Positions 1 through 7,637 of a DNA stretch of 64,000 nt are shown here, in pieces. How positions within the stretch are numbered: the first letter of the stretch is position 1; each line of letters begins with the position of its first letter. The DNA comes from Thermobifida alba (GTDB lineage Bacteria > Actinomycetota > Actinomycetes > Streptosporangiales > Streptosporangiaceae): contig NZ_CP051627.1 in NCBI RefSeq assembly GCF_023208015.1, positions 1,364,001-1,428,000 of the forward strand. Direction: 5' to 3'. Made by a program: the position numbers and the translations under genes. The notes under the pieces are model-generated. The model was not told the DNA's origin, searched no databases, and worked only from the letters and a program-made list of their open reading frames with translations.

Positions 1-637
1 GCTTGGGGTCGGTGACCAGCATGCGCAGGGTGTTGTAGGAGCGGCTCTGGTGTTTGCTGCGGTCCGCGCCGGCAGGGATGACCGCGCTGCGTTTACCCAT
101 GTCCCGCCAGGTCGGGTTGCCCGCACTGGCGCGTAGGCACCGCAGCGCCTGCAGCAGTTCCTCCTCGGTGCTGATGTGACGGGGATCGGTGTGGCGGGAC
201 GGATCGGCCACGGTCGCCGCATCCGCCAGGCGGTAGCCGCGCCGACTCAGGGCGACAGGGGTGATGGGCAGCAGGTTGCGCTGGGAGGAGTCCAGGGCGA
301 TCTCTTCGTACTCGAGCTGGGCGGCGGCGAGCACCTCCACGTCGGCGTCCAGGCCGTAGGCCAGCAGGGAGGCCAGCATGGGCCAGCCGTGTCCGGCTTG
401 GACGAGCGCGGCGTGCAGGCCGGGGATGTCGCTGTCGACGAAGGCCTGGGCCACCGTTGCGGGGGCTCCCAGTTCCCGGGCCGCCTGCCACAGCTGGGTT
501 GTGCTGGCTGCGATGCCGGCGCGCAGGCCGAACAGCAGGGCACGCAGCCGGTCCTCGGCCGAGTACTCGGCCAGCGAGTACATCGCGTCCAAGACGGCGC
601 GCAGCTCTCCGGAGCGGTCGTGGGCGTGGTCGGCCAT
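1..637 (-). CDS. Hypothetical protein with C-terminal XRE-like helix-turn-helix (3' end beyond window)
   Basis: The minus frame is open from an ATG at 637 to the window edge, so the C-terminus is missing. The start reads MADHAHDRSGELRAVLDAMY and is followed by an alpha-helical region rich in Leu/Ala (about residues 15-150). A segment beginning EELLQALRCLRASAGNPTWR resembles the HTH (ALRxLRxWAGxPSxRxL) found in many actinobacterial regulators and in the protein at 1432-1968. The stop of the small membrane gene upstream (643-645) lies only five bases before this ATG, so the two are probably co-transcribed. Function is unknown; a DNA-binding accessory regulator is an inference. Confidence 0.6.
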   Translation of the reverse strand, partial: MADHAHDRSGELRAVLDAMYSLAEYSAEDRLRALLFGLRAGIAASTTQLWQAARELGAPATVAQAFVDSDIPGLHAALVQAGHGWPMLASLLAYGLDADVEVLAAAQLEYEEIALDSSQRNLLPITPVALSRRGYRLADAATVADPSRHTDPRHISTEEELLQALRCLRASAGNPTWRDMGKRSAVIPAGADRSKHQSRSYNTLRMLVTDPK

Positions 638-642
638 GGCGG

Positions 643-834
643 TCAACCGATGCAGAAGCGGCGCGCGACCTCAACGCCTGCGTATCCGGCGGCGACGGCC
701 AGCGCCACGGCCGCGGCCGCGTCGTAGCCGGAGCGCAGCGCAAAACCCACGAAGACGATGACCACCACGACGATGATCACGTGCGGGCCCCGGAGGCCCT
801 GTACCGGAGGGCGGAGGTGAAGGGTCGGCAGCAT
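643..834 (-). CDS. Small single-pass membrane protein
   Basis: A 63-aa protein. An ATG at 834 is preceded by a good ribosome-binding site (GAAAGGAG). After a short N-terminus comes a hydrophobic stretch (HVIIVVVVIVFVGFALRSGY, about residues 22-41) and then an Ala/Val-rich helix ending VEVARRFCIG, giving one or two membrane segments. It stops five bases before the next minus-strand start and probably forms an operon with that HTH protein. Longer frames reaching 966 lack a comparable ribosome-binding site. No family recognised. Confidence 0.55.
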   Translation of the reverse strand: MLPTLHLRPPVQGLRGPHVIIVVVVIVFVGFALRSGYDAAAAVALAVAAGYAGVEVARRFCIG

Positions 835-1431
835 CGGCGCTGCTCCTTTCTCGTGGTTTTTCGGAGTGTGCGAAAGGCCGGCCCGCCCGGCCTGGACGGG
901 CTGGGCGAAGCCGGAGGGACCGGGTGGAACATGCGGCCGGCACGGGAGTAGCGGCCCCTGCACCAACCGCGTGAACAGAAACTATGCCAGGTCAAACCCA
1001 CCCAAAAGGCGAATAGTGAACCTGCGCGACAAAACGCCCCGCCTCAAAGACGCGTCAAGGGCTTCGGCCTGCTGTTGTGCCCACCGGTTCCTGCGGGTGG
1101 GGTGGACAGCGGGATCGCGTGGGCGGGTGTGACATCTTTTGTCACATGACGCCGTCTCACAACCGCGCACACGCAACTGTGTTTTACTAACAGACGAGTG
1201 GTGAGACCCATTTTGTCCGCTTTCTGGCATAAAACGGACTGAAACGGGTTCTTTCGGAATATCCCCTGGACCGGGCGAACCGAACAACCACACCGTGTGG
1301 GCCGCGCGACCGTAGCGGGGTCGAGCGGCCGTCCGCGGGCGGGGAGCACCTGCTCCCCGCCCCGACCCGTGCCTTCGGGGCGACGGCTGCCTCGTCCACG
1401 ACTCCCTCCCTGTGCCTGCGGGACGCGCGGG
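835..1431. other. Intergenic stretch, no convincing gene
   Basis: About 600 bp without a frame showing normal actinobacterial codon bias. The part nearest 835 should carry the promoter of the minus-strand operon. Around 1130-1270 the base composition drops (short AT-rich runs near 1140-1145 and 1180-1195), as expected for promoter DNA, but I could not assign -35/-10 boxes with confidence. Confidence 0.4.
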
Positions 1432-1968
1432 TCATCCGGTGAGGAAGGAGGGGCCGTTGAGGCGCTGCCAGGCGGCCACCCAGCGCCGGTACTCGGCCTC
1501 ACCACCGCCGCAGGCGGTGATGAAGGCGCTCAGCAGCGGCAGGCACGGCAGCCGGCAGTCGGTGAGCGCGGCGCGGAAACCGGCGGCCGAGCACACCCCG
1601 CCGCAGTAGAACTGCATCTGCGCATACGAGGGTGAGCCCACCCAGGCGCGGTAGCGCCGCATCACCGCCACGAACTCCGCGGGCGTGGCCGCCTCCTGCG
1701 GATCGGGGCGCCGCCCCTCCCGGTCCCCGCCGGTCCCCGCCGCAGCGGGCACGCCCCGCCCAACAGGCACCACCAGCACCTCGCCCACGAGATCGCCCCG
1801 GGCGTCCCGGCGGACCCGCCGAGGCCGGGCCCCCGGAGCGATCCGGTACTGCCCGCACCCGGTACTCAAGGGGTGGGGCGGGTCGGGCGGCCGCAGCAGT
1901 TCGCCGCCCCCCTCTGCTGCGGCCCGGCACTCGGCCGGACGAACCGGATCGACAGGTGAAACCATCAT
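1432..1968 (-). CDS. Protein with C-terminal XRE-like helix-turn-helix
   Basis: A 178-aa protein. The N-terminal half (residues 1-90) is Pro/Arg/Gly-rich and looks disordered. The C-terminal half from about residue 93 (TPAEFVAVMRRYRAWVGSPS) to the end (TACGGGEAEYRRWVAAWQRL) matches the actinobacterial HTH pattern 'ALRRLRxWAGxPSyRxL...LPxLxxFVxACGG...xxWxxxW'. The partial protein at 1-637 has the same domain. A GTGAAACC element overlaps the start codon and four more lie upstream, suggesting autoregulation. DNA binding is likely; target and role are unknown. Confidence 0.6.
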   Translation of the reverse strand: MMVSPVDPVRPAECRAAAEGGGELLRPPDPPHPLSTGCGQYRIAPGARPRRVRRDARGDLVGEVLVVPVGRGVPAAAGTGGDREGRRPDPQEAATPAEFVAVMRRYRAWVGSPSYAQMQFYCGGVCSAAGFRAALTDCRLPCLPLLSAFITACGGGEAEYRRWVAAWQRLNGPSFLTG

Positions 1969-2242
1969 GAGGCGTCCCCGAAAAAGTGGCTGTCAAAGAA
2001 CTTCCGGCGCGTCGGGGCGGTCCCTCCCCAGCAGAGCCCCGCCGTTCCGGTAGGCAGAGAACCTACCCCACGAAAGCGACATACCATGCCTGTCTTTCCG
2101 ACACCCCCACAGCCCCACCATTCTGTGAAACAGCAGGCCACAGCAGACGACAGAGCTGTTTTCGCCACGTTCTCCCCCTCGGTTTCACAAAACTTCCCAC
2201 CCGTTCATTTTTGTGAAACCGAGACCCGCTTCGTGAAACCGG
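1955..2242. promoter_or_regulatory. Cluster of GTGAAACC operator-like repeats
   Basis: Five copies of the word GTGAAAC(C), in both orientations, occur in under 300 bp: 1955-1963 (over the start codon of the minus gene), about 2121-2132, 2178-2192, 2209-2223 and 2230-2242. The copies at 2178-2192 and 2209-2223 form a perfect 15-bp inverted repeat (CTCGGTTTCACAAAA and its complement) with a 16-bp spacer. The arrangement looks like a multi-site operator of the HTH gene at 1432-1968; binding by that protein is inferred. Confidence 0.5.
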
Positions 2243-2326
2243 TTCCCGCGAGTTGTCCCCGACGATTCCGGGTATTCTCCTTGGAGATCGTCAGGAAAAC
2301 CGTTTTCGGGCACCCCCGAATTTCCT

Positions 2327-2665
2327 TTACGGAAAGCCCCTTAATTCCAGGGGTCGTGCCGCCGCTCCACCCCGTTCAGCCGCTACGGAAACACGCCCCA
2401 CGGTGGCCACGGCCGGGGCAGCCGACTGATCCCGCTGTGCCCGGTCAGGCGGGGCCGGTCTGCGGCAGGCGGGAGTGGCCCAGTGGTTCGCAGAGTCGCT
2501 CGACCTGGTCGTCGACGGGGTGCAGGCCGTGGTGTGGTGGCAGCCGTCCAGGTGCACCACCCCCGCCCCGAGACGGGCGGCCAGCGCACACGCCACCGTG
2601 GTCTTCCCGGATCCGGCACCCCCGGCCAGGGCCGGCAGTAGAGCTGCGCGACCAGCCGTTGTCAT
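2327..2665 (-). pseudogene. Frameshifted P-loop NTPase/kinase remnant
   Basis: From the ATG at 2665 the frame gives a clear Walker A (LAGGAGSGKTTVACALAARL) followed by VVHLDGCHH, the beginning of a uridine-kinase-like or cytidylate-kinase-like fold where LDxFYH is usual. After this the frame becomes low-complexity. The sensible continuation (HGLHPVDDQVERLCEPLG) lies in a neighbouring frame, indicating a one-base shift near 2550. The product would be truncated soon after the P-loop, so I treat it as a decayed gene. The gene may also have lost its C-terminal half. Confidence 0.45.
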
Positions 2666-2867
2666 CGCCGTCTTCACCGCTGTTTCCGGCGTATTCACTG
2701 TCCCGGAAGCCCTTGTCGTCCGATTGCACGGAGCACTGTCGCGCAAGTCGCCCTGCTCCTGCTCGGCGCCGTCTCCGCCTGCCACGCCCTTGCGGCCCTG
2801 GCTCGGCTGGCGCGACATCGGCGTCGCTGATCGGCTTCAGCAGGCGGACCTCGTCGAGGCCCAACGC

Positions 2868-3452
2868 TCAACGATGCTCCGCTGCTTCGACCGTCGTGCG
2901 CTTCTTCCGCGAAAGCCACCGAACTCCCAGGGCGTAGGCGACGGCGGTGACAGCACCGGCCAGAAGTCCACCGAACACCACAGGGACGACATAGTCGGTG
3001 TTTCGACAGGCGTTCTCCGGCGGTACCGGCCCCGCCCAGGAGTTCACGCAGACGATGTCGAAGTTGTGGACGACGGCGAGTCCCACAACACCCCCCAGAA
3101 AGAAAGCCGCAGCGAACAGCGCCACCCCCACCAGTGTGAGGAACATGCCGAACAGCACTTTGACCACGGCTTCCACAAGAGGTCGACCGCGGACCCTCCG
3201 CAGCAGCAGGACGTAGACGACAAGCACGACCAGGCCGGCAAGGAAACCGCCGAGCAGAACGGGAACCACATAGCCCATGGGGTCGCAGCTGTACTCGGGC
3301 GGATCGGTTCCGGGCCAACGGGTGCAACCAGCGCCGGAAAGCCTCAGCGTATGGAACGTGACCGTGCCGCCGAAGAAGAAGGCGGGGACAGGCGGCACCA
3401 CGCCACCGACCACGGCAAGCAGAACAAGGACGACTCTGGCCACCACGCGCAT
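2868..3452 (-). CDS. Four-TM membrane protein with internal duplication
   Basis: A 194-aa membrane protein starting at ATG 3452 (or the adjacent GTG), seven to ten bases after GGAAGG; the upstream TTG would put this site inside the gene. The two halves are alike. Each has a hydrophobic helix ending FFxGG, an extracytoplasmic loop with paired cysteines and a Pro-rich P(P/T)E(Y/N) region, and then YVVPVxxGGxLAGxVxxVxY as the second helix. The repeat therefore gives four helices and two disulphide-capable loops. The tail RKKRTTVEAAEHR is basic and probably cytoplasmic. No family recognised. Confidence 0.65.
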   Translation of the reverse strand: MRVVARVVLVLLAVVGGVVPPVPAFFFGGTVTFHTLRLSGAGCTRWPGTDPPEYSCDPMGYVVPVLLGGFLAGLVVLVVYVLLLRRVRGRPLVEAVVKVLFGMFLTLVGVALFAAAFFLGGVVGLAVVHNFDIVCVNSWAGPVPPENACRNTDYVVPVVFGGLLAGAVTAVAYALGVRWLSRKKRTTVEAAEHR

Positions 3453-3744
3453 CACGGGTCTGCCTTCCAAAACGGTGTGGGAGCCGACCCATCGTCGAAG
3501 CAGCGGCTCCCCGCGTCAAGAGAGGATCGCGAGCTCGAAGCCCCCGAGGACCAGGACGCGGTGAAGCCGTCCCAACCGGGACGGGGAGCGCGGCGGCTGC
3601 CCGATCTCATCTCAACCGAACAGGAATGGCCGATTTCGGCCACCGTGCCGGTCCGGGCTCCCGGCCCGGCCACCGACCGTCTGCTCTGCAGAACAATGGT
3701 GGAGGTTCCTTCCCCGAAACATCCCAGAAAGACGAGGCCCCCTT

Positions 3745-4245
3745 TTGACCGAGAACCCCGAAAAACGTGTGGAAGGTCTGGTCACGCTTCAGGAGTGGGC
3801 GGAGCAGTGTGGGTACAGCTACAACTACGTGCTCAACATCATGCCCCGGCACTATCCCGGTTTTCCCGAGCCGAAGGTGCGGCGGAAGGGGGACGTCGGA
3901 AAGGGCGGCGGCTCGGGCAACAACCTGTACGACCCGGCCGAACTGGAGAGGTTCAGGCCCCGACGCCCCGACCCGGTGGAACTGCCCGATGAGGACCTGG
4001 TCAAACGAGTGACCCTGAGCGGTTTCGCCGCACTCATCGGCGTCAACTCCAGCAACGTCACCCAGATCAAGAACCACCGGCCCGACACGCTGCCGCCCAC
4101 CATCGAGGGCCAACGCCAGTGGTATCCCGGCGCCCGCTACCACGTGCGCGACCTGCTGCTGATGTGGAACAGCCGCCCGGGCCGCGGACGCGGATCGGAC
4201 AAACGCCGCCCACCCCTGCCCTGGCAGCACACCGACCCCCACTGA
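3745..4245 (+). CDS. Putative DNA-binding protein with two HTH-like segments
   Basis: A 166-aa protein with a TTG start preceded by GACGAGG. Residues 12-35 (GLVTLQEWAEQCGYSYNYV) and 87-115 (VTLSGFAALIGVNSSNVTQI) both look like excisionase/AlpA-type winged HTH units: a helix, 'xxAxxxGxSxxxV', then a Pro/Arg-rich wing containing FPEPKVRRKGD or LPPTIEGQRQW. It also contains LYDPAELERF, the usual tail of such wings. The tandem arrangement suggests a phage- or plasmid-derived regulator. A strong hairpin follows the stop. Confidence 0.6.
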   Translation: MTENPEKRVEGLVTLQEWAEQCGYSYNYVLNIMPRHYPGFPEPKVRRKGDVGKGGGSGNNLYDPAELERFRPRRPDPVELPDEDLVKRVTLSGFAALIGVNSSNVTQIKNHRPDTLPPTIEGQRQWYPGARYHVRDLLLMWNSRPGRGRGSDKRRPPLPWQHTDPH

Positions 4246-4258
4246 CCACCGCACCACC

Positions 4259-4314
4259 ACTTGTGCGGGGTTCGGTGCGGGGCCGTGACGGCTCGCACCA
4301 AACCCCGCACAAGT
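4259..4314 (+). terminator. Long hairpin downstream of the two-HTH gene
   Basis: The 21-base arms at 4259-4279 and 4294-4314 pair with a single mismatch around a 14-base loop. The left arm begins ACTTGTGCGGGGTT. It starts 14 bases after the stop at 4245. No U-run follows, as is common for actinobacterial terminators. Confidence 0.6.
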
Positions 4315-4415
4315 CCCGTCGACGTTGGCCGGGAAACTTCCGAATTCCTCTTGTTCTCCACCAACCTCCTCCTGCCGCCGCACACCCGGCCATCGGATGC
4401 GGTAGGAACGAAGAC

Positions 4416-4952
4416 ATGACCGATACCACGGACACCACACCGGTCTGGTTCTCCCGCGAGGAACTGGAGTCGGTGCGCGACCGCATGCCGATCCTCTACA
4501 TCAACGCCGTCCCGGTCCGCACCGACGACCGCGGCGAGGTCACCAGCGTCGGCCTGCTGCTACGCGTCGGCCCCGACGGCACCATCAACCGGGCCCTGGT
4601 CTCCGGACGGGTCCTCTACCACGAACGCATCCGCGACGCGCTGCTGCGCCACCTCGAAAAAGACCTCGGCCCGGTGGCGCTGCCACGCATCCCCACCTCA
4701 CCGCAGCCGTTCACCGTCGCCGAGTACTTCCCCACCCCCGGCGTCACCCCCTACCACGACCCGCGCCAGCACGCCGTCTCACTCGCCTACGTGGTACCGG
4801 TCACCGGCGACTGCCAGCCCCGCCAGGACGCCCTGGACCTGGTCTGGTTCACCCCCGAGGAAGCCGCCAGCCCCGAGGTGCTGCAGGAGATGAGCGGCGG
4901 CCAGGACGTCCTGCTGCGCCAGGCCCTCGCCCACGTCGGCCGCCTGCACTGA
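4416..4952 (+). CDS. NUDIX hydrolase-like protein (DUF4916 type)
   Basis: A 178-aa protein from ATG 4416, with an upstream TAGGAA site. It reads MTDTTDTTPVWFSREELESV, then PILYINAVPVRTDDRGEVTSVGLLLRVGPDGTI and a central part ending in the FTVAEYFPTPGVTPYHDPRQHAVSLAYVVPV region. This is the layout of actinobacterial DUF4916/NUDIX proteins. I do not see a textbook NUDIX box (GX5EX7REUXEEXGU), so hydrolase activity is uncertain. The C-terminus (LDLVWFTPEEA) matches the usual NUDIX C-terminal strand. Confidence 0.65.
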   Translation: MTDTTDTTPVWFSREELESVRDRMPILYINAVPVRTDDRGEVTSVGLLLRVGPDGTINRALVSGRVLYHERIRDALLRHLEKDLGPVALPRIPTSPQPFTVAEYFPTPGVTPYHDPRQHAVSLAYVVPVTGDCQPRQDALDLVWFTPEEAASPEVLQEMSGGQDVLLRQALAHVGRLH

Positions 4953-5138
4953 CCCGGTCCGCCGGTCCGAGCACCAGAACAGGCGGACCGGCGACAACCG
5001 GGCCACGCTCAGGACACGACCAGCAGAGCGATCGGTTCCGCCCCCAGCCCCAACCTGCCGCAGGCCGGGGAATACCGGACCCCCCACCGGGCTTGCCCCT
5101 TGAAGGAGGACCCCGCACCCGAAAGGCAGAGGTGAGGC

Positions 5139-6218
5139 ATGGGCCAGACCGTGCGTGAGGTGGACGTGGCCGTCATCGGCGGCGGGCAGGCAGGACTGGC
5201 CTCCGGCTACTTCCTCCGCAAACGCGGCTACCGCCCCGAACACGACTTCGTCATCCTCGACCGCTCCCCCGCCCCCGGCGGAGCCTGGCAGCACGTGTGG
5301 CGCTCGGTCCGCCTCATCTCCCCGCCCCACTACACCCGCCTGCCCGGCCTGCCCTGGACACGCCCCTTCGACGGCCCGCCCAGCGGCCCGGAGGTCGCCG
5401 CCTACTTCGCCCGCTACGAACAGCACTTCCAGTTGCCCGTGCACCGGCCCGTCACCGTGCGCCGGGTCGCCAACGACGGCCCCGACCCCACCCTCACCCG
5501 CGCCACACCACTCCTCATCACCACCGACCAGGAGACCTGGCGGGCCCGAGCGGTCATCAACGCCACCGGAACCTGGGACCGCCCCTTCATCCCCGCCGTC
5601 ACCGGAGCCGCCGACTTCCGCGGCCGCCAACTGCACGCCGCCCACTACTACGCCCCCGAGGAGTTCACCGGACACCGCGTCGTCGTGGTCGGCGCAGGCC
5701 ACTCCGCCCTGCAGATCCTCGCCGAGATCTCCACCGTCGCCGACACCCTGTGGGTCTCCCGCCGCCCACCCGAGTTCCGCACCGCCCCGCTCACCGAAGC
5801 CGACCTCGTCGCCGTCACCGACGCCGTGGCCGCCCACGCCGCCACCGGCCGCCCCCTGCGCAGCGTGGTCAGCTACACCAAACTCGTCGAGACCCCCGAG
5901 GTCGCCGCCGCCCGGGAACGCGGCGTCCTCAACGCCCGCCCCATGTTCGACCGCATCACCCCCCACGGTGTGGCCTGGAACGACGGCACCACCGAACCCG
6001 TCGACACCATCGTGTGGGCCACCGGCTTCCGCCCCGTCCTGACCCACCTGGCGCCCCTGCGTCTGCGCTCCCCGCTGGGCGGCATCGCCCTGGCCGGCAC
6101 CCGGGCCGCCCTCGACCCGCGCGTCCACCTCGTCGGCTACGGCCCCTCCGCCAGCATGATCAGCGCCCACCGTGCCGCCGCCACCGCCGCCCGGATCCTG
6201 GCCGCCGGCCGCCCCTGA
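5139..6218 (+). CDS. Flavin-containing monooxygenase-like oxidoreductase
   Basis: A 359-aa protein. The FAD-binding Rossmann motif GGGQAG (VDVAVIGGGQAGLASGYFLR) lies at residues 8-27. It is followed by the FMO/CzcO-like 'PGGAWQHVW' segment and an NAD(P)H-binding VVVGAGHSALQI motif near residue 187. The 'TIVWATGFRP' ATG motif near residue 290 is typical of flavoprotein monooxygenases. The family uses NADPH and O2 on small substrates or acts as a quinone/disulphide reductase; the substrate cannot be read from sequence. An inverted-repeat SoxR-like site lies 120 bp downstream. Confidence 0.8.
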   Translation: MGQTVREVDVAVIGGGQAGLASGYFLRKRGYRPEHDFVILDRSPAPGGAWQHVWRSVRLISPPHYTRLPGLPWTRPFDGPPSGPEVAAYFARYEQHFQLPVHRPVTVRRVANDGPDPTLTRATPLLITTDQETWRARAVINATGTWDRPFIPAVTGAADFRGRQLHAAHYYAPEEFTGHRVVVVGAGHSALQILAEISTVADTLWVSRRPPEFRTAPLTEADLVAVTDAVAAHAATGRPLRSVVSYTKLVETPEVAAARERGVLNARPMFDRITPHGVAWNDGTTEPVDTIVWATGFRPVLTHLAPLRLRSPLGGIALAGTRAALDPRVHLVGYGPSASMISAHRAAATAARILAAGRP

Positions 6219-6336
6219 CCCCGCCCGGGCCTCCGCTGCGCCACCCCCGGCCGCGGCCGAACCCGCTGTTCCCGCCGGGGAGGAACATCGAGCATGGTCG
6301 AGCTCCTCGCGGTCCAAGCGAAGACCGCCGATTCAA

Positions 6337-6380
6337 ACCTGAACTTAGGTTGAAGTCAGGACCTCAACCTAAGTTCAGGT
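6337..6380. promoter_or_regulatory. Pair of SoxR/MerR-like boxes in a perfect inverted repeat
   Basis: A perfect 17-bp inverted repeat (arms 6337-6353 and 6364-6380, 10-bp spacer). Each side contains an 18-bp near-palindrome: CCTGAACTTAGGTTGAAG (6338-6355) and CCTCAACCTAAGTTCAGG (6362-6379). The second matches the SoxR box CCTCAAGTTAACTTGAGG at 14 of 18 positions. It stands between the monooxygenase and the DUF421 gene and may control the latter. It could instead act as a transcription terminator hairpin. Confidence 0.5.
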
Positions 6381-6521
6381 CCCAGATCCCCCCAACACCA
6401 CCCCCTCACAGCAGGCAAGACCGACACAACCGGATGACCCGCCCAGGCCGAAAGATCCCCGCCACCGCCCCGCACCCACGCCACCATGTCCGTTGAACAC
6501 CGCTCCACCGAGGGGACAAAC

Positions 6522-7028
6522 ATGGTCGACTGGCAGATCTTCGCCATCTCCGCTCCGCTGGGCGAGAGCATCATCCGGGGCACCCTCACCTTCCTCGGCC
6601 TTCTGACACTGATGCGCCTGGTCGGCCAGCGCGAATCCGGCAGCATCGGCATCACCGACGTGCTGATCGTCGTCATCGTCGCGGACGCCGCCTCCCCCGG
6701 ACTCCAAGGCCAGGTCTCCTCCATCACCGACAGCATGGTGCTCGTGGTCACGGTCCTCTTCTGGAGCGTGGTGGTCGACGCCGTCGCCTACCGCTTCCCC
6801 GCACTGGCCCACCTGGTGAAAGCCCGCCCCAAACCCCTGATCGAACAGGGAAAACTCAACAAACGGGTGATGCGGCGGGAACTGATGACCCGCGAGGAGA
6901 TCCAGGCACAACTACGCCTGCACGGCATCGAGGACATCGCGCTCGTCGAACGCGCCTACATCGAACCCAACGGAATGATCAGCGTGGTCAGCCACAAGAG
7001 CAAACCAACAGACGACACCGCCGAATGA
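6522..7028 (+). CDS. DUF421 (YetF-like) membrane protein
   Basis: A 168-aa protein from ATG 6522, chosen because GAGGGGAC sits just before it; an ATG at 6486 would add 12 residues. Three N-terminal membrane helices cover roughly residues 1-90, including GTLTFLGLLTLMRLVGQRESGSIGITDVLIVVIVADAASP, a DUF421 hallmark. A cytoplasmic YetF-type domain follows (RPKPLIEQGKLNKRVMRRELMTREEIQAQLRLHGIEDI). The family is membrane-associated and poorly understood. Possible control by the SoxR-like repeat upstream. Confidence 0.8.
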   Translation: MVDWQIFAISAPLGESIIRGTLTFLGLLTLMRLVGQRESGSIGITDVLIVVIVADAASPGLQGQVSSITDSMVLVVTVLFWSVVVDAVAYRFPALAHLVKARPKPLIEQGKLNKRVMRRELMTREEIQAQLRLHGIEDIALVERAYIEPNGMISVVSHKSKPTDDTAE

Positions 7029-7161
7029 CCTCGACCCCAGAAAAAGAAACCACCGTGGACCGGACACCACCCAAGAAGAAGCCCCCGGCCGCCACCCCGT
7101 CACACCACACCCGAAGAAAACGGATGGATTTTCCGATCTGCCCGAACATAGGATCGCCGAC

Positions 7162-7533
7162 ATGGCGACCCGACCCGTCCAAATCCACATGAGCGCCCGC
7201 GACGAGACCACGCTCGGCCAGTTCTGGGCAGAAGCACTCGGCTGGAACATGTCCAGCGAGGCCCCCGGCGTGGTCAACCTGGAACCCCACGACTTCACCT
7301 ATCCGGACCCCGCCGCGCTCTGCATCGACATCGTCGCCGTCCCCGAACCCAAGACGGTGAAGAACCGCATCCACATCGACCTCGCCACCACCTCCCCAGC
7401 CCACCAAGCAGAACTACTCGAACACCTCCAAGCCCTCGGCGCCGTGCCCGTCGACATCGGCCAAGGCGACGTGCCGTGGACGGTACTGGCCGACATCGAA
7501 GGCAACGAATTCTGCGTCCTCACCCCGAGCTGA
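7162..7533 (+). CDS. VOC (glyoxalase-like) family protein
   Basis: A 123-aa single-domain protein starting MATRPVQIHMSARDETTLGQ. It has the vicinal-oxygen-chelate layout: FWAEALGWNM, a mid-domain RIHIDLATTS strand-helix, and DIEGNEFCVLTPS at the end, where the E of 'GNEFCV' is the usual metal ligand. The family includes glyoxalases, fosfomycin/bleomycin resistance proteins and antidotes; this member's substrate is not evident. Confidence 0.75.
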   Translation: MATRPVQIHMSARDETTLGQFWAEALGWNMSSEAPGVVNLEPHDFTYPDPAALCIDIVAVPEPKTVKNRIHIDLATTSPAHQAELLEHLQALGAVPVDIGQGDVPWTVLADIEGNEFCVLTPS

Positions 7534-7637
7534 GCCAGACCCCCTGCCAGGCACCGAATCCCCCAGCACTCCCCCGACCCGCACCGCTGAAGTGGCGGCC
7601 CCGCCCACAGGCCCGCCACCCCCAACCTGCCAGCCGA

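Noticed and set aside
2320-2340. TTTCCTTTACGGAAAG as another copy of the element
   Set aside because: It is a simple local palindrome lacking the conserved GTAGAT end.
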